Numbered from the stretch's first letter, positions 23,567-35,400 are shown. The stretch: 64,000 nucleotides of DNA from Prostheceraeus crozeri (GCA_907163375.1 CAJQUW010007488.1:62001-126000); one strand, 5' to 3'. A program made the numbers and translations. The notes: a model not told the origin generated them from the letters alone.

Positions 23567-24646
23567 TCATCTTTTTTCCCTAAACAGTTCTTCCATCTCA
23601 TCTTTCAAGTCCACTTCTTCCAGATAAGCTACGTAGCGCCGTTGTTGGTCTGAAATCAGAGGCAGTCTTTCAATTCGCTGCTGAAAATGTCTGCCACCGC
23701 ACATTCGCCGCACCTCACGCCGGGCAAGTAGGCCTAGTTTCATTGGTCGGGTAACGAACACACCCCTGAAGGTTTCATGGGTAGAAAATATGTCACGAGG
23801 TTTTGGAGAAGCTGGAACCAATTTTGGCGCTCTCTCAATAGCCGCCTGACCAGGCAAGGCTACACGAGAAGAGAGAAGGAGATTGAGCAGAAGCACGACC
23901 GTGGCACGAAGTTTCGGCCGGGGCAATAATGGCTTTTCATCACTTCCATTGATCTCTCGGTTCAGGCAGGAGAGTAGGACGAGGTAGAGATTGTCATCGA
24001 GGGTGTGATAGTCGAGGAATAAATTACCGGGAGCTGAAAGTCCATGACTGACAAGACAACGAAGCAAGGCCGCTGCTTGCCTTGCAATACCAGTGCTTGT
24101 TTCCGTTCGCCAAACATGTAACCACAAGTCTAAACACACTGCGGCGCACAATCTCCTCAAGAAAGGTCCGCGAACACTCATTTCCGCTCCTACCTCCACC
24201 AGTTTGCAAAGAACAGACAGGAATTCTGTATCAGGAGTAGCAGGCGGGAAGTAAGTCGGTCGCACCGCAGCGAATAGGAAGAGTTCGAGCGCGGAACTGA
24301 ATTGAGCAACATAATGTCTCGCGGACCGTCGATCTGCGGCTAACAATAACTTCTGTTCTGCATTGGGATCCATACCAGCGTCCAGAAGAGCTTGGAAGAC
24401 CGCCCATCGACGGAATGCTACAGCTAGACCCAATGGTGATATCTCGTAAGTGATAGTTGTCCCAAAGTATGTATGACCAACATAGGAGAAATCTTGAAAA
24501 GTTTTGGAAGAGGAGATAGAGGTTGACAGAGAAGAAGAGGATGACGACGAGAGCTGACGTTGAAGAAGCTTCTGAACCACTTCTGTTTCTCCGCGGGCGA
24601 TCGCGAGCGGGAAGTGATGAGACTGGCTCCGTCGCATACGCATCAT
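23567..24646 (-). CDS. ankyrin-repeat and SOCS-box (ASB-like) protein
   Basis: The product is a 359-residue protein on one exon. Ankyrin-type helices are seen at about residues 11-31 (HFPLAIARGETEVVQKLLQ), 69-97 (SPLGLAVAFRRWAVFQALL then DAGMDPNA) and 140-160 (LCKLVEVGAEM). A serine run at 33-47 separates the first two. Residues 300-344 form a SOCS box: the BC box KLGLLARREVRR fits L-x3-(C/A)-x3-V, which binds Elongin B/C, and IERLPLI sits where the Cullin-5 box LPLP lies. By family, it would recruit substrates to a Cullin-5 ubiquitin ligase in the cytosol. The ATG follows an in-frame stop about 40 bases upstream. It is divergent from the phosphonatase gene 449 bases away. GC content is higher than the surroundings. 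The exact ASB subtype is unknown. Confidence 0.8.
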   Translation of the reverse strand: MMRMRRSQSHHFPLAIARGETEVVQKLLQRQLSSSSSSSLSTSISSSKTFQDFSYVGHTYFGTTITYEISPLGLAVAFRRWAVFQALLDAGMDPNAEQKLLLAADRRSARHYVAQFSSALELFLFAAVRPTYFPPATPDTEFLSVLCKLVEVGAEMSVRGPFLRRLCAAVCLDLWLHVWRTETSTGIARQAAALLRCLVSHGLSAPGNLFLDYHTLDDNLYLVLLSCLNREINGSDEKPLLPRPKLRATVVLLLNLLLSSRVALPGQAAIERAPKLVPASPKPRDIFSTHETFRGVFVTRPMKLGLLARREVRRMCGGRHFQQRIERLPLISDQQRRYVAYLEEVDLKDEMEELFREKR

Positions 24647-25095
24647 GGAGCAACTGTCAACATGAACTAGACCTTGACGGAAATACTAAACGAGAGGAAT
24701 ATAATTGGATGACGACAAAAAAGAAGCAACCAATTGCATTTGGGTGTTGTGCTTCGGCGCGAAATTTAAAGCAACCGATGAGAATGACATTTAATTAGTA
24801 GAAAAACACATCGGAAACGTATGCACATTATATTTCAACTGAAACAAACTATACTTTGAAGCATAAAAATAAAATTAGGACAGTCGATCTTTTCAGTATA
24901 ATTTAAAGGGTGTTACAACAGTCCTGAACGCAAGTAGTAACTAAATCTATTCAACAATCTATCATTCAGATGATAAAATCCAATCGTGCTGCATTTTGCA
25001 ACGTCGATCACGACTTATTATGTCACGCACAAAATCACGCTTACTGTACTTATCATGATAATAAATGACCAGCAGCAGACACCAGTAGAGGTACT
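24647..25095. promoter_or_regulatory. 449-base gap between two divergent genes
   Basis: The start codons of the SOCS-box gene (minus, 24646) and the phosphonatase gene (plus, 25096) face away from each other across this interval. It must hold 5' untranslated sequence and probably the core promoters of both, and could act as a bidirectional promoter. I see no convincing TATA box, initiator or CpG island. If either gene has a non-coding first exon elsewhere, this reading fails. Confidence 0.4.
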
Positions 25096-28000
25096 ATGAC
25101 ATCCACCACGCCATTTCACGGGCCGATAAGAGCAGCAATACTTGACTGGAGCGGTACTCTGGTTGATCCCTATTCTCTAGCACCAACAGATGCCTTCTTG
25201 AAGCTATTTCAACGCTATGGTATTTCACTCACCGTCTCTGAAATTCGTGAATTTGTGGGCAACCGTAAAGATGTTCATGTAAATAAACTTCTCGCACTCA
25301 GTCGGGTTAAGAGTGAGTGGATGGAACTATATAGAGACTTCCCAACTTCTGAAGACAGTCGACGTATGTATGAAGAGCTTGTTGACCTACAGAAGAATAC
25401 AGCAAAGACATATTCACAGCTGGTTCCAGGAGCTCTTGAGGCAATAGAAAAACTAAAAAGAAAACAAATCAGAATTGGCGTAACCACCGGATACCCTCGA
25501 TCTGTTGTGGAAGCATTTATAGGCGAAGTGGAAGCTCAGGGTTTGAAGATAGATATCAGCGTGGCAGGTGATGATGTATTATGTGGTAGCAGACCAAGGC
25601 CCTTCATGATCTTTCGAGCTATGGAAAAAATGGATGCTTGGCCCGTCCAAGGAATAATCAAATTGGACGATACACCAGCTGGAGTACAGGTAAGCCAATG
25701 CACTAAGTCAAATTTCTTTTGCTTCATTAATAAAAAATTTGACAGTGTGGAAGGTGAGGCGGAGCTGAATCTCACCCAGCGGGTATAATTTGCAATGTTG
25801 TCCTCAGTTCACTCGTCTAAATTTATTTATATAAAGCAACAGTAAAGGTATTCAGTCGAATAACTAGGCCGAATTGCATTTTTGACGCTGCGAAAATCAG
25901 TCTGTTAATGATCAAGATCAACTTTTGCAAGATCAACCTCAATTTACCAGACGAGCTTAACTTACAGCTGGTATTACATGCAAATCCAAAAGAGAACTTT
26001 TTTATACATCTACGAGCTACTTTGAGAAAATATTTCGGTGAAAGTCATCATGTTCATCATGTAACTAGAACTCAATAATAATGGTAGCTATCTTTCAGTG
26101 ATAATGTTGTCAGTTGGATAGTATACCAACGATTTTCGCTTTCTTATATCAAAAGTAAGGTAGCAGTTTCCCTTTTCATGCGTGAAGATGTATTAAAGAG
26201 AAAGTGCGTGCAAGCTGAGACATCGGACGTGCGTCACACATTTCACTCTAAGTGATCAATTATTTCGTAGGAGGTTTCAGCGAGAACTTGTAATGACACA
26301 TTTCTGCAACTTCTTACGAACTGATATGAAAGTAATGTCTGGCATCAGCATAAATATTTATTCATTCAAATACACCAATATGTACAATAGAGCACCAAGG
26401 CAGGATGATGGACAGATACATGAGCAGCTACATTGTTACTACATAAGAAGTCAAGCAGTTTACACTTAAACATTTTCAGAGAGCTGAAGACAGCGATTTC
26501 TTCAGGAAGTGAGTTCCAGTCATTCAAAATTCTTTGAGAGAAAAAATTAAGCCGAGTGTTGCGATTACAAGGTTGCATGATTATTATTATTAAGAAATCT
26601 TTTATTAAACTTTGTCAAATTGATTGCTTTATTGAATCTGATATCTTATTAAAAAATATTTTACCGGTAATTGTGTATGATTCTTTGCGGCAACTTCAGG
26701 CTTTGGAATAAGTAGGTTATTCTGTTATCAACGTAATCTGACACAAGTGCGATTCTGTAGCATGAAAGTTGGGAAGTATTTGTAGTATTGAAGGTGCTGA
26801 ATTATAGGCATTCGAAGTTCTTGGAAAAATCGTTGAGTTCTAGAAATGGATGCTTCTTGCCTATGAGTTGAGTTTGGGTGATGCATCTGTCCATTATATG
26901 TCTTCCATCATTCTGCACAAAATTAACTTTGCTTTTTGATGGCAATGCAGAGAAAAAAATGACAAATATTATTGGAGGACAATGCCACTATGAAATCTAA
27001 TAGTAATTTTAGCGATTCACCATTTGGATGCTCAATAAGAAAATTAATTTGATCATGCTAAGAGTTCATGGGCTTCTTCGATTTGAATTTCTACTTAATT
27101 CGATGTAGTAAGGATGAAAATGTCACCATGTAACGATAATAAGATAATAGGCATTTATACAGCAGAAAAGGCTCATTAAGCTGCTGTTGCATCATGCTGC
27201 TTAAGGAAAATTATTAGTTTTGCGAGCTATCTTTAAATTTTGATTCTAATTTTTGAGACCGGGCTTCTAAGACCTTCACTCCGTACCAGTAGAGGGTCCC
27301 ACCCATGCAGATCATTGTTGAAGAAAAGTTGCGACCTGAACTTGCATTTACAGCAATAATTTTGTGATCAGAAACATAATCAAAAGCCAACTAAGGAATC
27401 CAAAGATTTAATATGGAAAGTCAAATAATATGCCGGTAATCGGACAGCCAGCTGTGTCATAAATCATATCACTAATGCATGTATTGCCATCAGATTGCTC
27501 CTCGACAGGCAATTTTACAACAAGTTAAGCGAAGTGACCATAATTTATGCCACTCAATCTCATTATCATCAACGTAAGGAAACACAGAGCTATCTTAACA
27601 CTGACTTCAGTAATAACTTACCTCAAACCACCTCAGGTCCATGTAAATGTCCAGATAAATGACAGCTATACATATAATTCTGAAACAGATGGCTATTGAT
27701 ATGATATCGATTTATTGATATAATAGAAAAAACAACACGCTAGATTTCATGCACCTACGCCAAAGTCACGTTATTGCTTATCAAAAAATGTAAACGTCAA
27801 TGAACTCCTTCTAGCGTCATTGCTGCAATTGATGACGAAAATCCCGTTCAGTCACGATATAACATCTGTTAGTTATTATCAAGCGCTTTAAATTCAATTT
27901 AGAATAATTGCCCATTTCTTGTCATCAAACATTCCAAACTTCTTATGACATTTTGACGGGGATCATCCGAGAAAACTTTTGAGAAACTCATGAATTAAAG

Positions 28001-30696
28001 GCATATCAATATAAATGCATGATTAAAGAATGCTCAAAAGCAATGGCCCGGAGAAAGACAATTGTACATTATGTTTTCCGATTAATCAATAGCTTCAAAA
28101 ATGTATTCTTACTGAACTGATAACTAGAATAACTGGAACTGCTGATAAGACTAAGTCAATACATTCAGTCTTTCGTCATGATAAAGATATACTGAACATG
28201 ACACACTGATGACCCCATCGAACATCTTCATTCTGGTATGAAAGTGATGACGTCATAGTAACATCAGATTATTGTGTTGAAATAAGGTTTGAACACGATT
28301 AAACATTTTTCACAACATGGCAAAGGAAGCATGGACCACTGATGGAAAGAATTTAGGTGTGATTGATGGTTTGGTATGTCAATGTCTCAGGAAGTGGAAA
28401 GAAAAACATAAACGAATATTTGTCTGTAACTGACCTTTAGGATACACGTTTTTATTCAACCTAGTCAAATGCTGTATTACAAACGGCTTCTTAAAGTGGA
28501 TGGACGGAAAGAAATAAGCGTGAGACAACATCATGATGATAATTATCAGTGTATGTGACACGGAAATATAAAATGGTCAATTAACCATCCGACGTGACGA
28601 AGAATCCTCATAAATGATGATGCGTTTCAGACGTAAATCAGCCTTGGCGTGCTGAACGGTGACACATGCATGTTTTGTAGATTCATGTGTCACTGGGCAA
28701 CTACATGCCAGGAAATCAGCGACAGTGCATTATTGCTTATGCTCAGAGGATCACACGTCCATACAATTTCTGATTTGGGAGGAAAGTGATTACCAGTGAT
28801 TGCCGTGTCACCGTTTATAGCGTGTCACAATGACACGGCGCCGACAATGACGAAGACCTTTCCATCTCTTGGTTGCGTGGTCTTGCTATGAGAATGAATC
28901 GCCTAGAAATGGGATAATTGTTCAAATTGCCTTCAAACGATGGCTGACTAGAACCTACGACCCCATGTTGCCTAGACCTCCCATATCTGTCATTTGAACT
29001 TGACAGGATGACATCTGGACTTACAATATCACAACCTTCCTTCATAGTCTGACTACGTCATTTGAAGAAAGGTACTACTGAATCTCTAGTACTAGTACTA
29101 GAAACATGATCAGTAACATGGATGACAGAGAATAATTGAAAAGTTAGTCAAATTATACTAGAGTACATGGGTTATGTGGATTGCATTATATCGTATCATA
29201 GAGCCCTTATCCGATGAGATATAATCAAATGTCATATGAAAAGAGGGGATGGGGGCCTGAGGAGCATATCCCCAGAAGAGCAGTAGGTCCCTGCAGACAG
29301 CTCACTTTCACGGAACTTAAAACACTTGAAAACTAACATGAGTTAGACTTTATCTCTCCATTATTATTAAGTTGCTAAGTAATTCTCGTCGTTCGATATT
29401 TCATCAAATCGCTGAAACACAGTTTATCAACAAAGAATTTTTACATTTCTCATCACTCATTATTTTTATAAATTGCTGCTCTTCATATTTATTCTTTGCG
29501 AAGAACGATTTAGAGAAGTTTACTACTGTAACACTGAATTTCTTCGGGATCCAATAGCGAAGCGAAATAATGATGAAACTGATATAAACAACAAAATAAT
29601 TAATGAAATCATTTAACATCAGATTTGGTCAAAACTATGTGTCTATCAAAAATCAGCTGGGCTCTGGAAACGAGGAAATATTTGCAGGCAAAATTAACAC
29701 TTGTACTATAGAATCGACCACATCTGTCATTTAGGACTTTAGGACTTGGTCCTTTCGGATAACTTGGTCGCTAAAACAAGCGCTAAGTTTCAATCTGATT
29801 TTGATCTAAAATGGTCATTAAATGAAATAACCTGAATTCAAGAACGGCTTAAAAACTACAAGTTGATTTATGGCATATAATTTAGCATGATATATACAAT
29901 ACAATAATCAGCTCCATGCTAGCACAGCACAATTTTATAATAACATACAAGTATATATAATTTGCCGCAAAACATGCAATAAACCGCCACGTTATGCACA
30001 CTTTAAACTGGGAGTATAAATGACAGATAGCCTGCCAATTCTACATAAAAATCTAATTGATTTTAAATTAGAATAGATTAATCTTAAGCTAGTTGTTACA
30101 GAATAGTCGTAGTTATTAGATACCGATATTAATTAAGTATATATTCAGCATTATCGTAATCAAGTTTGTAGAGGCCTGTCCGAATATGTGATTGCAAATA
30201 ATTATCAGGTCATCGGTATCTAGCAAGACATTTTTCAATTTGCATACTGTATTTCCGTAAATTTAACCAGCGGGTTGTATGACTCTTTGCAATTTAAGTG
30301 CGAGTTCTATTTGAGGGCGAATTGTATTCGAGAAAATACGGTAAGTGAATCCATCGTAAAATGCCATCATTAAAGAAACCAAAGCATGTTAAAAGGCGCC
30401 ATGTTTCTTAATAAACCTTGTCTTGGTATTCTTTCACTTTGCAGGAAGGGTTAGCAGCGGGTTGTTGGTCGGTTGGAGTGGCTCGTTTCTCGAACTGCAT
30501 GGGCGTGGAAACTAAGGAGGAGGGAGAGGCCTTGAAAGGTTCGGAATTGGAGTCACGATTGCAAGGAAGTCGAGATCAGCTGTGGAAAGCGGGAGCACAT
30601 TTCGTCATAGACGATCTCTCTACATTACCCGATCTCGTGGAAGAAATCAACAATAACCTTCGGAATGGAAAACTGCCATTCAATTTTAAAGCATAG
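25096..30696 (+). CDS. phosphonoacetaldehyde hydrolase (PhnX-like), two exons
   Basis: Exon 1 is 25096-25689, ending at CAG before donor gtaagc. Exon 2 is 30445-30696, following acceptor tttgcag. Both boundaries are phase 0. The 281-residue product matches the length of bacterial PhnX (about 270). It is a HAD-fold enzyme that splits phosphonoacetaldehyde into acetaldehyde and phosphate, the second step of 2-aminoethylphosphonate breakdown. Visible residues: ILDWSGTLVD with nucleophile Asp17; VGNRKDVH with Schiff-base Lys58 and His61 (Lys53 and His56 in Bacillus); TTGYPR with Tyr133; an arginine in SRPRPF; and metal-binding DDTPAG at 191-196. Exon 2 supplies EGLAAGCWSVG, the usual next block. 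Val54 replaces a methionine of the Bacillus enzyme. The start sits 10 residues before the first strand, as in the family. Confidence 0.9.
26366..26580 (-). mobile_element. LINE 3'-terminal fragment
   Basis: The minus strand encodes CNRNTRLNFFSQRILNDWNS then LPEEIAVFSSLKMFKCKLL. This is the conserved C-terminal tail of many CR1/L2-like LINE proteins (R--FF--RV---WNSLP--VV---SL--FK--L). Upstream reverse-transcriptase motifs are not readable. An AATAAATA stretch lies just downstream near 26350. It lies antisense inside the phosphonatase intron. Confidence 0.75.
28655..28839. repeat. small inverted repeats, possible MITE
   Basis: aacggtgacac (28655-28665) is matched by its complement gtgtcaccgtt (28805-28815). 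Local hairpins also occur: gtgacacatg/catgtgtcac (28659-28668 with 28684-28693) and gccgtgtca/tgacacggc (28802-28810 with 28831-28839). The 161-base span could be a small transposon within the phosphonatase intron. No target duplication is evident. Confidence 0.45.
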
Positions 30697-30949
30697 AACA
30701 TTAAAGCCTTCTATCAGAGAAAAATTAACTCATTTTGAAGTTCAACTTCCAATTATAAAATCCACAAAAAGAAACCCATACAAAATCTTGTTTTTGTTTT
30801 CATTTTGGTGAAGCGAAGCGGTGCGACTCGAATAATTCCTTTTTTGAAGGTCATAAGTCAGTGCAAACTCGATCTTCTGTGCTTGTAAATTAAGTGTCAT
30901 ATAAAGTGCTCCCGATCACCTTTCTGTCAAGGAGTAACAAACTTCCGCT
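30697..30949 (+). other. 3' side of the phosphonatase gene
   Basis: The sequence after the stop codon is AT-rich and should hold the 3' untranslated region. No canonical AATAAA could be tied to an mRNA end. A LINE remnant starts within about 300 bases. Confidence 0.4.
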
Positions 30950-31526
30950 GTCCGAAGTGGACCGATATTCCCGCTCGCCTGAAGATGATTTGCTCAAAGT
31001 GAATGGAATCACCCTGCAAGCGGTCCAAGAATTTTGCTACCTCGGAGATGTCGTGGAATCAGACAGCTGTAGAACTAACGGTTCGGTCGAAGTGGAAGGA
31101 ATTGGCCAGAGCCCATGTCCATGATATGTGTATAAGATGGGTCTTTATCTATGGCGCGGACACGTGGCTACTGACATGAGGCTGGTCGAGCTTCTGAGAA
31201 GTGCTGACAGAAGAATGATGAGATACATGTCGAAGGTCACGTTGACAGAAAACGTTTCAAGCAAAGAAGTCTACGCTGGCTTGGTCATGTGAAAAGGGTC
31301 ACGGATAACATCATCGGTGAAGTGTACCATTTGTCGGTCGATGGTAGCCGACCTTCATGAAGCCTGTATCCAAACTCTGAGCTGTACTGCTCTGTGTCTA
31401 CTTGACAAGCCTGTATCCAAGAATACCTGAAGACTCAAGAGGTGACGGAAAACATTGCTCTAGATCATTTGAAATGGAAGCGACGCAAATTCGTCCAGCC
31501 ACGGAACCGGGAAGAACAGAAGTAAA
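30950..31526 (+). mobile_element. LINE ORF2 C-terminal fragment, decayed
   Basis: LLKVNGITLQAVQEFCYLGD near 31000-31050 matches the segment after the palm in RTE-like LINEs (VNG-----V-EF-YLGD). Near 31467-31525, HLKWKRRKFVQPRNREEQK and a stop match their C-terminus (AL-R-KWR--I). Between these ends the frame is lost and pieces are repeated or missing. It is related in type to the full LINE at 56-59 kb but clearly not the same copy. Confidence 0.65.
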
Positions 31527-32395
31527 ACGAGGAAGCAAGTTTTGAAGACTATACTATTTGATGGCGAATTTCAGTTCTAAGAAAATGAAGTCAATCGGCG
31601 CCAGAACGTACGTGTTCGCATTGCGTTTCCATAGGGACTAAGAGCTGACTCTTCAGTAAAACAGTGGCATATTCAGTGACTAATTAACTGTGTTTTGTTA
31701 AATGAAGCAGGGCAGTCACTTTAATATAACAGCTAACACAATAAGTTTCATTCATGGTAAAACCAACTATGATCAAGGAAATTGATAACAAATTGTTGAA
31801 AAAATACTTTGAATGCATAGATCTACTGAGTACGTTTTCAATCTATTCAGGCCACAGAACAACGGTACCATCTGTAATGACAAGTAATCAGAACAACTTC
31901 ACTCATTGAGAGAAAATCACATCTAAGCCAATGTGAATAGACCATGATCCCACGAACACACGAAGTATCTCACAGAAGCTGCTTGCATTAGTTGAATTTA
32001 CACGTTAATAATTCAATGAATTCCTGAACTAAAAGCATTGAGGGATGAGTTGTCAAGCAAAATAGAGCTGTTATGCAACTTTTCAAGACAGCAAGCTGAA
32101 ATCCATCTCTGAAATTGATTTGAAAAGCGATATTATCGCGAATACACCTTTCAGGATTGCAATCATATTACATCTGATGAAGACAAGGCAATCTCGGTTT
32201 AACATGTCAATTTATTTAGACGTCTGAGCAAGTGACAATTCCATAATTCATTCAGATGTAACACCTCAAAAGCATTTCCTTAGTAAATACTGCTAACCCA
32301 AAAGCTGCTTAAGTATCTTGTTTAAAGCATTGAAGAAAATATATGCTAAAGAGAAACATCTCAAGAATCTAATGGGCAAAAAATCGCTAACGAAT
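31527..32395. other. no gene seen
   Basis: AT-rich sequence with no supported feature. Confidence 0.5.
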
Positions 32396-32399
32396 TACA

Positions 32400-32690
32400 G
32401 CTACACAGCAGTCTTTTCTACAGATCCTATTTCGGTAGTAGCAGCTCTACAGTAATAGTGTGTGCTAAAACCTAAGATATTCGCCAGAAACACACACAGA
32501 GCTAATGCTATCATGGTAGCCTAGAATGCATTCATACTCAATCGTTCGAAAAACTTTCATGGTTGCTCCAATGCCAATGTCACTCCTGGACCAATGCCGA
32601 TACCAATCCTTCCCTGACAAACACAATCTTGACTCTTTCAAGTGTGCGAACAGGGTTCTGATTTGGACAAAGCAGTGGGCATGAGGATCT
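32400..32690 (+). mobile_element. Jockey-like LINE, 3' fragment copy C
   Basis: Plus-strand translation gives SLFYRSYFGSSSSTV and, further on, PSLTNTILTLS and VRTGF. These correspond to SLFYRYYFGRSSSAV and PLSLTNTILILS plus LRTGF in the minus-strand copy that begins about 140 bases to the right. The frame is broken. Only the C-terminal 90 or so codons are represented. Confidence 0.75.
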
Positions 32691-32829
32691 GATATTTTCC
32701 TTTTCGTCCATCTGAAGTATTCTATTTTTTTACAGAGCTTTCACCCCCAGCATAGCCATGAGCCATGAACGAAGCTAGGGGTTACTCAATGGAAAAGTAA
32801 TAAATTGTATTATTTTAAGTGAATAAAAG

Positions 32830-35400
32830 AAAAAAACAGATCCTCTAATCTGATTAATCTGTCCCCATCAGAAACCTGTTCGTAAGCCTCTTGAAAGTAT
32901 CAAGATAGTATTGGTCAGGGAAAGTGGTATGGGGAAGCTGATCCCAGAGCTGTGCCGTGCGAACAAAGAACTTTTTGAGCGACTCACATTACGTGCGTGT
33001 TCCAGGCTCACATGATAGCATGTGAGTTCATTACCTCTGTGTGTGCTTCTGGAGAAGATCTTAGGTTTGGGCACGCACTCATTTACTGCAGAGCTACTTC
33101 TACCGAAATAGTACCTGTAGAAGAGACTGAGTGAAGCAACATCCCGTCTGACGGAGAGCGACTGCAGCTTGGTAGCAAGTTTTTCACCAGGATTCTTGAA
33201 ACGCTTTCCAACCCGTTCAAGGAGGTTAAGATGTGTTTGTGGGGCGCCAGGCCACAAATTAACAATACTCGATCGAATGAATTGAAAATATCCAGGGCAA
33301 CTGATCGCGTCTCACCTTGTCTGTCAAGGACACGACTCACATGTTCAGTGACATATGAAAGAAGATCTGTAGTTGATCGAGAGTGCCTGAAGCCATACTA
33401 TTCTTCTAATAGAAGGTTATGAGTTTCAAGGAAGCTAACAATACGTTGGTTAATCACTGCTTCAAAAATCTTGCCAGCAATTGGAAGCAGGCTGATAGGA
33501 CGGTAACTAGATGGAAAAGATGGAAGCTACTTTCCAACAAGAGGGAAACTCACCGGTGGATACACATCTACTCAACAGTTTGGATAGAAGTGGAGAAAGC
33601 TCAGGTGAGAGATGCTTGAAGACCGAAACCGGGATGCCATCTGGTCCACTAGACTTAGAGCTATCGAGACCTGCAATTATCTTTTTGACGTTTCGGACTG
33701 TGACTGAAGGAGGACTAACTGTCACGTGGGAATTGGAGGTGGAATTTTACCTCCATCGTCCTATGTTGAATTCTTCGTACAAAAACCTTGCGAAGAAGCT
33801 CGACTTTGTCAGCTGAGGTTGTCGCTATAGAAGTACTAACTTCTGCATGACGGAGTGCTGGGATGGAGGATTTGTTCCTATTGGTGACACTCTTATAAAT
33901 CCTTCAGAAGGCCTTAGAGCCAAGCTTTTGGGCAGCAATGGATTTCCGTACATACAAAGCGCAACGGCTTTTGGCCAGATATATGTTCTCCTTGCAATTT
34001 CTTCGTGCTTGTACTTATAGAAAACGTGGTCATGCTGGTAGGCTGCAGCTGCACATTCTGGTGCAAACCAAGGTTGAGAGTGGGGCTTCATTTGGAAAGT
34101 ACGGTGAGGAATGTAGGCCAACATCCCTATCTGAAGCCACTCTGTCAGTTCTTGTAACGACTTGTGGACGTTCTCGCTTAGAATCAAATTCTCAGCTTGA
34201 ACTTGACTAAGAAAAGTGCGGAAGTCATACCAGTCTGCTTTGGAGTATTGGTAAACTGTTCCATGGAAAGGCGTAGACGGTGTGGAGCAAGGTTTTTTTG
34301 TCAGAAACTGTGATAAGTTATCAACTTATTATCACTGTGTTGTCACTGATAACGCAGTGATCAGAAGTGGCGCGGGAAGAAGTAACCTTGTGTGAAAAAC
34401 AAGTTGGGTTTGAGGCGAGAAACAGGTCAAGATATCCAGTATCCGCAGCTCGGCCAGGCACTCTGTCTTGACAAGTAGCAATTTGACTAAGATTGTAAGA
34501 GACAGCAAAATCCTCGGCTGCCTGACCGGAGAAATCAGTGGTGCGTGAGTCGACAAGTCAGTCAACATTGTGCTGAAGTCACCAAAAACGGCAACCTCAG
34601 CGCTGGGATCCTCTTGTAGAAGAGAATCGATCTTATCAGAAAGAACACTGAAAATGTCCGCATTGGTTGATGGAGAGCAATATAGGAAAAACAACAGAAG
34701 AGTGGTTTTCTGTAACGGCAAGATGAAGGCAAGATACTCATGCCTTGGATCCTCTGAGCTACGAAGCCTTCTCAAGGGAAGGCTTGTCTTGGTATCAATT
34801 CCTTGACCATGACAAGGTGCTTTATCCATCCGGTGAAATATGCATCTATCAGGAGTAACATCGCTTGATGACACACTGGGATTTAACCTGGTTTTCGACA
34901 AGGCTGGAAGATCTGGTGACTTACCTTGGAGGAAGCTGTTGATGTCGTCGTAACTGGACCTCAGTCCTCTTACGCTGCTGAAGTTGATCGTGTGAGGGGT
35001 GTTGAGCTTGACGGCCTGACTACGTATCTTGTGTGTCTTTCCCATTTTCATAATTTCTCGTAGAATATCAATCAAATTAGCAAAGATTATACTGTACAAC
35101 AAAGTGATGCGAGAAACTTTGGAAGGCATCAGAAAAACGTAAATAACAGAAACAAAGCTGCAATAAATAATATGCAAAAAAGACACTTATAGGCACAGTT
35201 CAGTCACAAAATCTTGAAGAAACCCATTTGAGAACCCCTTGCCGTAACAATGGGTACAAGTCAGGTAGGCCACAGAGGAACCGGATAAAACTACACGGGC
35301 TAAACTCTTCAGTAAAGCTACCCACGCATGTCCGCGGCAGTGGAACTGTACCGTCTTTTTTCGAGTAGTTGACCGGGTCTGCCTCCCAAAGCATTAACAG
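32830..35400 (-). mobile_element. Jockey-like LINE, decayed copy A
   Basis: Reading on the minus strand from the right: an upstream frame (35200-35394) of unknown role; an APE-type endonuclease region (about 34332-35080) with FLYCSPSTNADIFSVLSD and AEVAVFGDFSTM, where the family has GDFN; a linker with FQMKPHSQPWFAPEC (about 34100); and a reverse-transcriptase start with SSKSSGPDGIPVSVFKHLSP (about 33640) and SVALDIFNSFDRV (about 33300). The C-terminal tail has FYRYYFGRSSSAV and ISFPIPLSLTNTILILS (about 33160-32880). The palm with YADD is deleted, and several frameshifts occur. The N for S change in the endonuclease removes a catalytic-site residue. Dead copy. Confidence 0.85.

Larger units (their letters stand above)
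25690..30444 (+). other. 4755-base intron of the phosphonatase gene
   Basis: The intron runs from gtaagc to tttgcag. It contains a LINE 3' fragment (26366-26580, minus) and small inverted repeats (28655-28839). Otherwise it is AT-rich without a recognisable gene. Reading through the donor would add about 32 residues and a stop at 25786-25788. Confidence 0.85.

Noticed and set aside
25690-25788. Continuation of the phosphonatase frame past exon 1 as the true C-terminus
   Set aside because: The extension has no PhnX similarity, while a consensus donor and the phase-matched exon at 30445 restore the family's C-terminal domain.
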